Origin: Cedecea selenatireducens
GTDB taxonomy: Bacteria; Pseudomonadota; Gammaproteobacteria; Enterobacterales; Enterobacteriaceae
Assembly (NCBI RefSeq): GCF_042138895.1
Contig: NZ_JBHIKW010000002.1
Span: 62,001-126,000, forward strand
Direction of reading: 5' to 3'
Length of the DNA: 64,000 nucleotides
Of this stretch, positions 1 through 8,482 are shown one piece after another. Within the stretch, counting starts at the first letter, position 1. The number at the start of each line of letters is the position of its first letter. Under the pieces are notes generated by a model. It had not been told where the DNA came from and made no database searches. It saw nothing but the letters and a program-made list of their open reading frames with translations. A program made the position numbers and the translations under genes.

Positions 1-906
1 ACGCATACCGTCTTTGTCAGACTCATCGCGCAGGGCGCTAATGCCTTCTACACGTTTGTCTTTCACCAGCTCGGCGATTTTCTCGATCAGGCGAGCTTTG
101 TTCACCTGATAAGGAATTTCATGAACGATGATAGTTTCGCGGCCGGTTTTCGCATCCGCTTCTACTTCGGCGCGGGCACGAATATAAATTTTACCGCGAC
201 CGGTACGGTAGGCTTCTTCAATACCGCGGCGGCCGTTAATGATAGCGGCAGTCGGGAAGTCCGGGCCAGGGATGTGCTCCATCAGGCCTTCAACGCTGAT
301 GTTCTCGTCTTCGATATACGCGAGGCAGCCGTTGATGACTTCGGTAATGTTGTGTGGCGGAATGTTGGTCGCCATCCCAACTGCGATACCGGATGAACCG
401 TTTACCAGCAGGTTAGGAATTTTGGTTGGCATGACGTCCGGAATTTTTTCGGTGCCGTCGTAGTTATCGACGAAATCAACCGTATCTTTTTCCAGGTCTG
501 CCATCAGTTCGTGGGCGATTTTCGACATACGGATTTCCGTATAACGCATCGCCGCGGCGGAGTCGCCGTCTACGGAACCGAAGTTACCCTGGCCGTCGAC
601 CAGCATGTAACGCAGGGAAAATGGCTGTGCCATACGGACGATGGTGTCGTAAACCGCGGTATCACCATGGGGGTGATATTTACCGATTACGTCACCAACA
701 ACACGGGCGGATTTTTTGTATGCTTTGTTCCAGTCATTGCCCAATACGTTCATCGCGTATAGTACGCGACGGTGTACCGGCTTAAGTCCATCTCGGACAT
801 CTGGCAGTGCGCGGCCGACAATAACCGACATCGCATAATCCAGATACGAGCTCTTAAGCTCTTCCTCAATGTTGACCGGCGTAATTTCTCTGGCAAGGTC
901 GCTCAT
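1..906 (-). CDS. gyrA: DNA gyrase subunit A, N-terminal part (cut by window edge)
   Basis: Only the first 302 codons lie in the window; the gene runs off the left edge. The start at 904-906 gives the usual enterobacterial N-terminus MSDLAREITPVN. GyrA is the breakage-reunion subunit of gyrase, which introduces negative supercoils using ATP hydrolysed by GyrB. Catalytic Tyr122 is seen in the AMRYTEIRM context (codon 541-543). The quinolone-resistance region reads HPHGDTAVYDTIV: residue 83 is Thr (codon 658-660) and residue 87 is the usual Asp (646-648). E. coli has Ser83; Thr83 is wild type in some other enteric genera, so it does not by itself show acquired resistance. Divergent from ubiG. 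Identity is certain from the sequence. Confidence 0.98.
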   Translation of the reverse strand, partial: MSDLAREITPVNIEEELKSSYLDYAMSVIVGRALPDVRDGLKPVHRRVLYAMNVLGNDWNKAYKKSARVVGDVIGKYHPHGDTAVYDTIVRMAQPFSLRYMLVDGQGNFGSVDGDSAAAMRYTEIRMSKIAHELMADLEKDTVDFVDNYDGTEKIPDVMPTKIPNLLVNGSSGIAVGMATNIPPHNITEVINGCLAYIEDENISVEGLMEHIPGPDFPTAAIINGRRGIEEAYRTGRGKIYIRARAEVEADAKTGRETIIVHEIPYQVNKARLIEKIAELVKDKRVEGISALRDESDKDGMR

Positions 907-951
907 GTAACCGCTATCCCTCTACTGTTTTCCCGGATTCAAAGGTCGCAA

Positions 952-957
952 ATTATA
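952..957 (-). promoter_or_regulatory. Putative gyrA -10 element
   Basis: A perfect TATAAT on the minus strand lies 46 nt upstream of the gyrA start. No good -35 hexamer is visible at 16-18 nt. That fits what is known of the E. coli gyrA promoter, which is sensitive to supercoiling, but assignment here is inference. Confidence 0.45.
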
Positions 958-1066
958 ACACATCCGGCCCTGTGTGGGGAAACCTGAACGCAATTGTCGG
1001 CGCTTTATTCACGCCGTTAGCCTGATATACTGCCTGCCTTAACATCTGCAAGGAGTCACCGCTGTA

Positions 1067-1786
1067 ATGAATGCTGAAAACCAACCGGTTACGCAGAACG
1101 TCGACCACGAGGAAATCGCCAAATTTGAAGCTGTCGCTTCCCGCTGGTGGGATCTGGAAGGTGAATTTAAGCCGCTGCATCGCATCAACCCGCTGCGTTT
1201 AGGCTATATCAACCAGCGCGCCGGTGGGCTGTTCGGCAAAACCGTTCTCGACGTTGGCTGCGGCGGCGGCATTCTTGCGGAGAGCATGGCGCGTGAAGGC
1301 GCTAACGTCACCGGCCTGGACATGGGCTTTGAACCGCTGCAGGTTGCCCGCCTGCACGCGCTGGAAAGCGGCGTTAAGGTCAATTACGTCCAGGAGACGG
1401 TCGAAGAACACGCGACTAAACACGCCGGGCACTATGACGTTGTGACCTGCATGGAAATGCTGGAGCACGTCCCTGACCCGCAGTCGGTGGTCCACGCCTG
1501 TGCTCGCCTGGTTAAACCCGGCGGCCACGTTTTCTTCTCTACCATCAACCGCAACGGCAAAGCCTGGCTGATGGCCGTCGTCGGCGCTGAGTATGTGATG
1601 CGCATGGTGCCGAAAGGCACGCACGATGTTAAAAAGTTCATCAAGCCCGCCGAGCTGTTACGCTGGGTGGATGAAACCCCTCTCCGCGAGCGCCACATGA
1701 CCGGCTTACATTTCAACCCCGTCACCAATGTGTTCAAGCTCGGCCCAGGGGTAGATGTTAATTATATGCTGCATACTGAAGCATAA
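1067..1786 (+). CDS. ubiG: Ubiquinone biosynthesis O-methyltransferase UbiG
   Basis: A 239-residue SAM-dependent methyltransferase (E. coli 240). It performs both O-methylation steps of ubiquinone synthesis, on the catechol intermediate and on demethylubiquinol, using S-adenosylmethionine. The SAM-binding motif I is seen as LDVGCGGGILAE near residue 60, followed by VTGLDMG and the later MEMLEHVPDP motif. The ATG at 1067 follows an AAGGAG about 11 nt upstream and gives the conserved MNAE N-terminus. It is divergent from gyrA with 160 nt between them. In E. coli the adhesin gene yfaL follows ubiG; here nrdA follows after a 355-nt gap. Confidence 0.97.
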   Translation: MNAENQPVTQNVDHEEIAKFEAVASRWWDLEGEFKPLHRINPLRLGYINQRAGGLFGKTVLDVGCGGGILAESMAREGANVTGLDMGFEPLQVARLHALESGVKVNYVQETVEEHATKHAGHYDVVTCMEMLEHVPDPQSVVHACARLVKPGGHVFFSTINRNGKAWLMAVVGAEYVMRMVPKGTHDVKKFIKPAELLRWVDETPLRERHMTGLHFNPVTNVFKLGPGVDVNYMLHTEA

Positions 1787-1812
1787 ATCGGCATATCGTA
1801 TAAGGATTGATT

Positions 1813-1850
1813 ATCGATAATTGCGCCAGAATCGTTGCGCAATTATCGAT
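1813..1850. repeat. Perfect 14-bp inverted repeat between ubiG and nrdA
   Basis: Arms ATCGATAATTGCGC at 1813-1826 and its exact reverse complement at 1837-1850 enclose a 10-nt loop. No T-run follows on the plus strand, so it is not a classical intrinsic terminator. It may be a processed 3' structure of ubiG mRNA, a protein-binding site or a dispersed palindrome. Confidence 0.7.
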
Positions 1851-1986
1851 GAAGTTTAAGAAATCAGCACCCGATCAAAATTTTCATTTTTTTTGCATCC
1901 CATTGACAATTCCCTCAAGCCTTACGTGACGTGGACTTACGAAAAAAGCGCCCTGGGGAACCTCATTTTATTGATGAAATCAATAC

Positions 1987-2014
1987 TTGTACTGAACGGA
2001 TTCCTTACTAGAAT
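1987..2014 (+). promoter_or_regulatory. Candidate nrdA promoter
   Basis: TTGTAC at 1987-1992 and TAGAAT at 2009-2014 are separated by 16 nt, which would place the transcription start near 2020, inside the upstream NrdR-like box. Assigned by pattern only. Confidence 0.45.
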
Positions 2015-2062
2015 ACTCACCATCTAGTGACCATTTTGTCACCCACCCCCTATATATAGTAT
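2015..2062 (+). promoter_or_regulatory. Paired NrdR boxes upstream of nrdA
   Basis: Box 2 at 2047-2062 has the palindromic core CTATATATAG, close to the NrdR consensus acaCwAtATaTwGtgt. Box 1 at 2015-2030 (ACTCACCATCTAGTGA) matches it less well. Their centres are 32 bp apart, about three helical turns, the spacing typical of NrdR operators. NrdR is the nucleotide-sensing repressor of ribonucleotide reductase operons. The boxes overlap the predicted transcription start, which suits repression. Confidence 0.7.
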
Positions 2063-2071
2063 TTATCCACA
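2063..2071 (+). promoter_or_regulatory. DnaA box upstream of nrdA
   Basis: TTATCCACA is a perfect high-affinity DnaA box, directly after the second NrdR-like box. DnaA control of nrdAB is established in E. coli and links deoxynucleotide supply to replication initiation. A weaker similar stretch follows at about 2075-2083. Confidence 0.7.
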
Positions 2072-2141
2072 GAGTTAGTCACAGGCTGGCGAATGTGCAT
2101 AAATCAGGGGAAAACTCATCTCACGGACAGGTAAAACTCAC

Positions 2142-4427
2142 ATGAATCAGAGTCTGCTGGTTACAAAACGCGATGGCAGCAAAGAGCGCATCAATCTGGA
2201 TAAAATTCATCGAGTACTCGACTGGGCCGCTGAAGGGCTGAACAACGTCTCCGTTTCTCAGGTTGAGCTGCGTTCCCATATCCAGTTTTATGACGGCATT
2301 AAGACCTCTGACATTCATGAAACCATCATCAAGGCTGCCGCCGACCTGATTTCCCGTGACGCACCGGATTACCAGTACCTTGCCGCACGCCTGGCAATTT
2401 TCCACCTGCGTAAAAAAGCCTATGGCCAGTTTGAGCCACCGAAGCTTTACGATCAGGTTGTGAAAATGGTTGAGCTGGGCAAATACGATCGTCACCTGCT
2501 GGAAGACTACACGGAAGAAGAGTTCGAGCAGATGAACGATTTCATCGATCACTGGCGTGATATGAACTTCTCCTACGCGGCCGTTAAACAGCTCGAAGGT
2601 AAATACCTCGTGCAGAACCGCGTCTCTGGCGAAATCTACGAGAGCGCGCAGTTCCTGTATATTCTGGTCGCCGCCTGCCTGTTCTCCGGCTACCCGCGTG
2701 AAACCCGCCTCAGCTACGTTAAGCGTTTCTATGACGCGGTTTCCACCTTCAAAATTTCTCTGCCTACGCCAATCATGTCCGGCGTGCGCACCCCTACTCG
2801 CCAGTTCAGCTCCTGCGTCCTGATCGAGTGCGGCGACAGCCTGGATTCAATCAACGCCACCTCCAGCGCTATCGTGAAGTATGTTTCTCAGCGCGCAGGC
2901 ATCGGCATCAACGCCGGCCGTATTCGTGCGCTGGGCAGCCCGATTCGCGGCGGGGAAGCGTTCCACACCGGCTGTATCCCGTTCTACAAACACTTCCAGA
3001 CCGCGGTGAAGTCCTGCTCTCAGGGCGGCGTGCGCGGCGGGGCTGCCACCCTGTTCTACCCAATGTGGCACCTGGAAGTTGAAAGCCTGCTGGTGCTGAA
3101 AAACAACCGTGGCGTAGAAGGCAACCGCGTGCGTCACATGGACTACGGCGTACAGATCAACAAGCTGATGTACACCCGCCTGCTGAAGGGCGAAGAGATC
3201 ACTCTGTTCAGCCCGTCTGACGTGCCGGGGCTGTATGATGCTTTCTTCGCTGACCAGGATGCGTTCGAGCGCCTCTACACCAAGTACGAGAAAGACGACA
3301 GCATCCGCAAACAGCGCGTGAAAGCGGTCGAGCTGTTCTCTCTGATGATGCAGGAACGCGCCTCTACCGGCCGTATCTACATCCAGAACGTTGACCACTG
3401 CAACACCCACAGCCCGTTCGATCCGGCGATTGCACCGGTGCGCCAGTCCAACCTGTGTCTGGAAATCGCCCTGCCGACCAAACCGCTGGACGACGTGAAC
3501 GATGAAAACGGCGAAATTGCACTGTGTACGCTGTCCGCGTTCAACCTTGGCGTGATCGAAAGCCTGGCAGACCTGGAAGAGATGGCCGTGCTGGCGGTAC
3601 GCGCCCTCGACGCCCTGCTCGACTATCAGGATTACCCAATTCTGGCGGCGAAACGCGGCGCAATGGGTCGTCGTACGCTGGGTATCGGGGTGATTAACTT
3701 TGCCTACTATCTGGCGAAGCACGGCGTGCGTTACTCTGACGGCAGCGCAAACAACCTGACGCACAAGACCTTCGAAGCGATTCAGTACTACCTGCTGAAA
3801 GCCTCAAACGAGCTGGCGAAAGAGCAAGGCGCCTGCCCGTGGTTCAACGAAACCACCTATGCGAAAGGCATTCTGCCGATCGATACCTATAAGAAAGACC
3901 TGGATGCTATCAGCAACGAGCCGCTGCATCTGGACTGGGAAGGCCTGCGTGAGTCCATCAAAACTCACGGCCTGCGCAACTCCACGCTTTCTGCCCTGAT
4001 GCCGTCTGAGACCTCCTCGCAGATCTCTAACGCCACCAACGGCATTGAGCCGCCGCGCGGCCACATCAGCATTAAAGCGTCGAAAGACGGGATCCTGCGC
4101 CAGGTCGTGCCGGATTATGAAGCGCTGAAAAACAACTACGAGCTGCTGTGGGAAATGCCGAGCAACGACGGTTATCTGCAGCTGGTTGGCCTGATGCAGA
4201 AGTTTATCGACCAGTCGATCTCTGCCAACACCAACTACGATCCAACGCGCTTCCCGTCGGGCAAAGTGCCGATGCAGCAGTTGCTGAAGGATCTGCTCAC
4301 CGCCTATAAATTCGGCGTGAAAACCCTGTACTATCAAAACACCCGCGACGGCGCGGAAGATACTCAGGATGACCTGGCTCCTTCCATCCAGGACGATGGC
4401 TGCGAAAGCGGTGCATGTAAAATCTGA
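2142..4427 (+). CDS. nrdA: Class Ia ribonucleoside-diphosphate reductase, alpha subunit
   Basis: A 761-residue protein, the same length as E. coli NrdA. It reduces ribonucleoside diphosphates to deoxyribonucleotides aerobically, using the tyrosyl radical made in NrdB. Seen: an N-terminal ATP-cone (about residues 5-95) for activity control; the redox cysteine in SSCVLIECG (about 225); the thiyl-radical Cys in NLCLEI with neighbouring Asn and Glu (about 437-441); the partner Cys in LCTLSAFN (about 462); and the C-terminal tail CESGACKI, whose two cysteines relay electrons from thioredoxin or glutaredoxin. It heads the nrdA-nrdB-yfaE operon and sits behind the NrdR/DnaA control region. Confidence 0.98.
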   Translation: MNQSLLVTKRDGSKERINLDKIHRVLDWAAEGLNNVSVSQVELRSHIQFYDGIKTSDIHETIIKAAADLISRDAPDYQYLAARLAIFHLRKKAYGQFEPPKLYDQVVKMVELGKYDRHLLEDYTEEEFEQMNDFIDHWRDMNFSYAAVKQLEGKYLVQNRVSGEIYESAQFLYILVAACLFSGYPRETRLSYVKRFYDAVSTFKISLPTPIMSGVRTPTRQFSSCVLIECGDSLDSINATSSAIVKYVSQRAGIGINAGRIRALGSPIRGGEAFHTGCIPFYKHFQTAVKSCSQGGVRGGAATLFYPMWHLEVESLLVLKNNRGVEGNRVRHMDYGVQINKLMYTRLLKGEEITLFSPSDVPGLYDAFFADQDAFERLYTKYEKDDSIRKQRVKAVELFSLMMQERASTGRIYIQNVDHCNTHSPFDPAIAPVRQSNLCLEIALPTKPLDDVNDENGEIALCTLSAFNLGVIESLADLEEMAVLAVRALDALLDYQDYPILAAKRGAMGRRTLGIGVINFAYYLAKHGVRYSDGSANNLTHKTFEAIQYYLLKASNELAKEQGACPWFNETTYAKGILPIDTYKKDLDAISNEPLHLDWEGLRESIKTHGLRNSTLSALMPSETSSQISNATNGIEPPRGHISIKASKDGILRQVVPDYEALKNNYELLWEMPSNDGYLQLVGLMQKFIDQSISANTNYDPTRFPSGKVPMQQLLKDLLTAYKFGVKTLYYQNTRDGAEDTQDDLAPSIQDDGCESGACKI

Positions 4428-4438
4428 TTTTCGTTTTT

Positions 4439-4506
4439 CCCTCACCTCTGTTTCTCCCGGCACCGGGCCAGTTCCCTCTCCCTTTGGGAGAGGGTCAGGG
4501 TGAGGG
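4439..4506. repeat. Nested palindromic intergenic repeat between nrdA and nrdB
   Basis: Outer arms CCCTCACC (4439-4446) and GGTGAGGG (4499-4506) frame an inner perfect 9-bp stem, CCCTCTCCC (4474-4482) and GGGAGAGGG (4486-4494), with a TTT loop. The same motif family recurs at about 29249, 36313, 45758 and 58541 in this window. It resembles dispersed REP-like palindromes common in enterobacterial intergenic gaps. Here it sits inside an operon and could stabilise the nrdA message or uncouple nrdB. Confidence 0.75.
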
Positions 4507-4530
4507 GAAAAAATTATGGAATACAAATAA

Positions 4531-5661
4531 ATGGCTTACACTACTTTTTCACAGACGAAAAACGATCAGCTCGCCGAGCCTATGTTCTTTGGCCAGTCGG
4601 TTAACGTGGCGCGCTACGATCAGCAGAAATACGACATCTTCGAAAAGCTGATTGAAAAGCAGCTCTCCTTCTTCTGGCGTCCGGAAGAAGTGGACGTCTC
4701 CCGCGACCGTATCGACTTCCAGGCGCTGCCGGAGCATGAGAAACACATCTTCATCAGCAACCTGAAGTACCAGACGCTGCTGGACTCCATCCAGGGCCGC
4801 AGCCCGAACGTTGCGCTGCTGCCGCTGATTTCTATTCCTGAACTGGAAACCTGGGTCGAAACCTGGGCGTTTAGCGAGACCATTCACTCTCGCTCCTACA
4901 CCCACATCATCCGCAACATCGTGAACGATCCGGCGATTGTCTTCGACGATATCGTGACCAACCAGGAAATCCTCAAGCGCGCCAAAGACATCTCTGGCTA
5001 CTACGACGACCTGATTGAGATGACCAGCTACTGGCATCTGCTGGGCGAAGGCACGCACAACGTGAACGGCAAAACCGTTACCGTGAACCTGCGCGCGCTG
5101 AAACGACAGCTGTACCTCTGCCTGATGAGCGTTAACGCCCTGGAAGCGATTCGCTTCTACGTAAGCTTCGCCTGCTCCTTCGCCTTCGCCGAGCGCGAAC
5201 TGATGGAGGGTAACGCCAAAATCATCAAGCTGATCGCCCGCGATGAAGCCCTGCACCTGACCGGCACTCAGCATATGCTGAACCTGCTGCGCAGCGGAGA
5301 AGACGATCCCGAAATGGCGGAAATCGCCGTTGAATGTCGTCAGGAATGCTACGACCTGTTCGTGCTGGCCGCCCAGCAGGAAAAAGAGTGGGCCGAATAC
5401 CTGTTCCGCGACGGCTCGATGATTGGGATGAACAAAGACATCCTCTGCCAGTATGTGGAGTACATCACCAACATCCGCATGCAGGCCGTGGGCCTCGACC
5501 TGCCGTTCCAGACCCGTTCTAACCCGATTCCGTGGATCAACGCGTGGCTGGTGTCCGATAACGTGCAGGTTGCCCCGCAGGAAGTTGAAGTCAGCTCCTA
5601 TCTGGTGGGCCAGATTGACTCGGAAGTCGATACCGACGATCTGAGCAACTTCCAGCTGTAA
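4531..5661 (+). CDS. nrdB: Class Ia ribonucleoside-diphosphate reductase, beta subunit
   Basis: A 376-residue protein (E. coli 376). It houses the diferric centre and tyrosyl radical that starts catalysis in NrdA. The radical tyrosine is the Tyr in SRSYTHIIRN (about residue 123 counting Met). Iron ligands lie in the expected helices, including the Glu and His of SETIHSRSY and the RDEALHLTGTQH motif (about 237-247). The acidic C-terminal tail ending DDLSNFQL is the segment that docks on NrdA. It lies 103 nt after nrdA, with a palindromic repeat in the gap, and only 3 nt before yfaE. Confidence 0.98.
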   Translation: MAYTTFSQTKNDQLAEPMFFGQSVNVARYDQQKYDIFEKLIEKQLSFFWRPEEVDVSRDRIDFQALPEHEKHIFISNLKYQTLLDSIQGRSPNVALLPLISIPELETWVETWAFSETIHSRSYTHIIRNIVNDPAIVFDDIVTNQEILKRAKDISGYYDDLIEMTSYWHLLGEGTHNVNGKTVTVNLRALKRQLYLCLMSVNALEAIRFYVSFACSFAFAERELMEGNAKIIKLIARDEALHLTGTQHMLNLLRSGEDDPEMAEIAVECRQECYDLFVLAAQQEKEWAEYLFRDGSMIGMNKDILCQYVEYITNIRMQAVGLDLPFQTRSNPIPWINAWLVSDNVQVAPQEVEVSSYLVGQIDSEVDTDDLSNFQL

Positions 5662-5664
5662 GCA

Positions 5665-5919
5665 ATGAGCCGTATCACGCTCAGCATTACCGGCGCGCAG
5701 CTGATGAGCGAAGAGGAACACCCTTCGCTACTGGCGGCGCTGGAGTCACACAAAGTCTGCGTAGAGTATCAGTGCCGGGAAGGCTATTGCGGCTCATGCC
5801 GCACCCGGCTGCTGGCGGGTGAAGTGCAGTGGCTGACCGAGCCCCTGGCGTTCATCCAGCCCGGTGAAATTCTCCCCTGCTGCTGCAAGGCCCGGGGCGA
5901 TATAGAAATCGAGATGTAG
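5665..5919 (+). CDS. yfaE: 2Fe-2S ferredoxin-like protein YfaE, NrdB cofactor maintenance
   Basis: An 84-residue plant-type ferredoxin. The cluster cysteines are seen in CREGYCGSCRTRLL (about residues 37-50) with the last ligand in the CCC stretch near residue 72. In E. coli YfaE supplies electrons for assembling and repairing the diferric-tyrosyl cofactor of NrdB. Its position 3 nt after nrdB supports translational coupling. An intrinsic terminator follows directly. Confidence 0.95.
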   Translation: MSRITLSITGAQLMSEEEHPSLLAALESHKVCVEYQCREGYCGSCRTRLLAGEVQWLTEPLAFIQPGEILPCCCKARGDIEIEM

Positions 5920-5924
5920 TTGTT

Positions 5925-5950
5925 AAAAAGGCCGCGAATGCGGCCTTTTT
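5925..5950. terminator. Bidirectional terminator between yfaE and glpQ
   Basis: The perfect stem AAAAAGGCCGC and GCGGCCTTTTT has a 4-nt loop and gives a T-run on either strand. It ends the convergent nrdAB-yfaE and glpTQ transcripts. Confidence 0.92.
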
Positions 5951-5959
5951 CATTAACGA

Positions 5960-7024
5960 TTACGGCTTATTAAGAAACCGCACAGCTTTGTCCGGGAAGT
6001 CGGTAAACAGCCCGTCCACGCCGGCTTTGTTGTACAGCACGTCATACAGCTGATTCACGTCGCTGACGTAGTCCGGCAGCGCGTCCGCCCTCACCGTATA
6101 AGGATGCACCGTCAGTTTGCTGGCGTGCGCTTCGGTCACCATATCGGTGAGCTTCACTTTGCCTTTGGTTGACGCCTTCTCCACCAGCATGTGGTAGTCC
6201 GGGCCGATACCGTCGGCATACTGAGCAATCTGCTTCATCGCGCCAGGCTTAAACATCCAGTCGTAGCTGTAGTTCACCCACTTGCCGTCCGGCTGTTTTT
6301 CCTGAGTCTCATTCCAGTCGGTATAGGCGATAAGCTGCACCAGATTAAGGTTCATGCCCATTTTCGGCTCAAGCTCGTTTTTAATGCGCTTAAGCTCTGC
6401 GGCGTCAAAGCACTGGAGATAAACCTTATCCTGCTTGCCGGTGTAGCCGTATCGCTTGAGCACCTCAAGGGTTTTCGCCGCGATATCCTTCCCTGCCTGA
6501 TGGTGGAACCACGGCGCTTTTATCTCAGGATAAATGCCGATGTTCTTGCCAGTGGAATGGTTCAGCCCCTGAACAAACTCGATTTCTTCTTCAAAGGTGT
6601 GCACCCGGAAGTCGGATTTGCCCATCGGGAAGCGCCCCGGATAGGTCTGCACCTGCTTGCCGTCAACGATATCAAAACCTTCGGTGAACTTGAGGGACTT
6701 GATTTCCGCCAGCGTAAAGTCGATGGCATAGTAGCGGCCATCTTTACGCGCACGGTCCGGGAAGCGCTTCGCGACGTCGGTCACCCTGTCCAGATAGTGG
6801 TCATGAAGCACCACCAGCCTGTCGTCTTTGGTCATCACCAGATCTTGCTCAAGGTAGTCCGCGCCCTGAGCGTAGGCCATCGCTTTTGCCGGCAACGTAT
6901 GCTCAGGCAGATAGCCGCTGGCACCCCGGTGGGCAATCACTATTTTGTCCGTGGTCTGGGCGAATACGCTGCTGGTCGCCACCAGCACCACGCCCGCCAG
7001 TAAGGATTTTGCCATCAGTTTCAT
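5960..7024 (-). CDS. glpQ: Periplasmic glycerophosphodiester phosphodiesterase GlpQ
   Basis: A 354-residue protein that hydrolyses glycerophosphodiesters to sn-glycerol-3-phosphate plus alcohol in the periplasm. A Sec signal peptide is clear: basic start MKLMAK, a hydrophobic stretch, and cleavage after the Ala of VFA (about residue 22). The GDPD fold shows AHRGASGYLPEHT near residue 31 (catalytic His and Arg), LEQDLVMTKDD with metal-binding Glu and Asp, and VLHDHYLDR with the second catalytic His. It lies 10 nt downstream of glpT, so the product G3P is imported by the co-transcribed antiporter. The E. coli neighbour inaA is absent here. Confidence 0.97.
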   Translation of the reverse strand: MKLMAKSLLAGVVLVATSSVFAQTTDKIVIAHRGASGYLPEHTLPAKAMAYAQGADYLEQDLVMTKDDRLVVLHDHYLDRVTDVAKRFPDRARKDGRYYAIDFTLAEIKSLKFTEGFDIVDGKQVQTYPGRFPMGKSDFRVHTFEEEIEFVQGLNHSTGKNIGIYPEIKAPWFHHQAGKDIAAKTLEVLKRYGYTGKQDKVYLQCFDAAELKRIKNELEPKMGMNLNLVQLIAYTDWNETQEKQPDGKWVNYSYDWMFKPGAMKQIAQYADGIGPDYHMLVEKASTKGKVKLTDMVTEAHASKLTVHPYTVRADALPDYVSDVNQLYDVLYNKAGVDGLFTDFPDKAVRFLNKP

Positions 7025-7034
7025 TCTGCTCCCC

Positions 7035-8387
7035 TTAGCCGTTCTTCAACAATTTTTCATCGCGATGCTTACGCTCGCCAATCATCACCACAATCAGCAG
7101 CAGCACGGCCAAAACGCTGCCGCCAATCATCACGATAAAGCCGCCGTCCCAGCCGAAGAAGTCCACGGTATAGCCAACAATGGCGCTGGCCGCGACCGAG
7201 CCGCCCAGGTAACCAAACAGCCCGGTAAAGCCCGCCGCCGTGCCTGCGGCTTTCTTCGGGGCAAGCTCCAGCGCATGCAGGCCAATCAGCATCACAGGGC
7301 CATAAATCAGGAAGCCGATAACGATCATACAGGCCATGTCCACGCCCGGATTGCCCGGCGGGTTGAGCCAGTAAACCACGGTGGCAATTGTCACCAGCAC
7401 CATGAAGAACACGCCGGTTGCGCCACGGTTACCTTTAAATACCTTGTCCGACATCCAGCCGCAAAGCAGCGTGCCGGGAATACCCGCGTACTCATAAAGG
7501 AAGTAGGCCCACGAGGATTTATCCAGCGCGAAGTGCTTCACTTCTTTCAGGTAAGTTGGCGACCAGTCCAGAATGCCGTAGCGCAGCAGATAGACAAACA
7601 CGTTGGCAATGGCGATGTACCACAGCAGGCGGTTCGGGAAGACATACTTCATGAAGATCTGCTTCGCCGTCAGCTCTTCTTCCGCTTTCTCACTGTAATC
7701 GTCCGGGTAGTCGTTTTTGTACTCTTCAATCGGCGGCAGGCCACAGGATTGCGGCGTATCACGCATCAAACCGAAAGCAATAATCGCCACAACGATCGCC
7801 GCAAAAGCAGGCATATACAACGCCGCATGCCAGTCGTTAAACCACGCCATCCCCAACAGGAACAGCAGTGGAGGAAGACCACCGCCCACGTTATGGGCGC
7901 AGTTCCAGACGGAAACAATGCTCCCACGCTCCTTCTGCGACCACCAGTGCACCATGGTGCGCCCACACGGCGGCCACCCCATGCCCTGGAACCAGCCACA
8001 GGCGAACAGCAGCACAAACATCACGGCGATGCTGGACGTTGCCCACGGCACAAAGCCCATAAATAGCATGACGGCGGCGGCGAGAATCAACCCGGCAGGC
8101 AGGAAAACGCGCGGATTCGAACGGTCAGAGACCGATCCCATGATGAATTTCGAAAATCCGTAGGCAATCGAAATCCCGGAAAGTGCAAAACCGAGATCGC
8201 CGCGGGAGAAGCCCTGCTCCACCAGATACGGCATCGCAAGGGTGAAGTTTTTCCTTACCAGATAGTAAGCCGCATAACCGAAGAAGATACCCATGAAAAT
8301 TTGCCAGCGCAGGCGGCGATAGGTCGGATCTATCTGCTCCTCTGACAAACGCGTCTTATGCGCGGCGGGTTTGAAGATACTTAACAT
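7035..8387 (-). CDS. glpT: Glycerol-3-phosphate:phosphate antiporter GlpT
   Basis: A 450-residue inner-membrane MFS transporter of the organophosphate:phosphate antiporter family with about 12 membrane segments. It imports G3P in exchange for phosphate and is a known entry route for fosfomycin. Family motifs are visible: YYLVRKNF near the N-terminus with a substrate-binding Arg, GSVSDRSNPR in the cytoplasmic loop, and FQGMGWPPCGRTMVHWWS. The start at 8387 (MLSIFKP) is preferred over an in-frame upstream ATG at 8423 because GGAGG lies 5 nt upstream and it matches the family N-terminus. First gene of glpTQ, divergent from glpABC. Confidence 0.97.
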   Translation of the reverse strand: MLSIFKPAAHKTRLSEEQIDPTYRRLRWQIFMGIFFGYAAYYLVRKNFTLAMPYLVEQGFSRGDLGFALSGISIAYGFSKFIMGSVSDRSNPRVFLPAGLILAAAVMLFMGFVPWATSSIAVMFVLLFACGWFQGMGWPPCGRTMVHWWSQKERGSIVSVWNCAHNVGGGLPPLLFLLGMAWFNDWHAALYMPAFAAIVVAIIAFGLMRDTPQSCGLPPIEEYKNDYPDDYSEKAEEELTAKQIFMKYVFPNRLLWYIAIANVFVYLLRYGILDWSPTYLKEVKHFALDKSSWAYFLYEYAGIPGTLLCGWMSDKVFKGNRGATGVFFMVLVTIATVVYWLNPPGNPGVDMACMIVIGFLIYGPVMLIGLHALELAPKKAAGTAAGFTGLFGYLGGSVAASAIVGYTVDFFGWDGGFIVMIGGSVLAVLLLIVVMIGERKHRDEKLLKNG

Positions 8388-8482
8388 ACGAGCCTCCGTG
8401 GCGTTGGTGTTCAGCGGGAGCAAGCGGCTCCCGCCAAATGTTCTTTTGCGAGCGCATGTTAGTTATCTATGCGCGTATTTAC

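Larger units (their letters stand above)
1787..2141. other. 355-nt intergenic region holding the nrdA promoter
   Basis: No credible gene. It contains the inverted repeat at 1813-1850, an AT-rich tract near 1876-1895, a candidate promoter, two NrdR-like boxes and a DnaA box, each listed separately. The long leader agrees with the complex regulation known for nrdAB in enterobacteria. Confidence 0.8.

Noticed and set aside
1..906. Two plus-strand frames of 74-91 codons across gyrA
   Set aside because: They are shadows of gyrA, whose minus-strand frame is open across the whole stretch and clearly recognisable.
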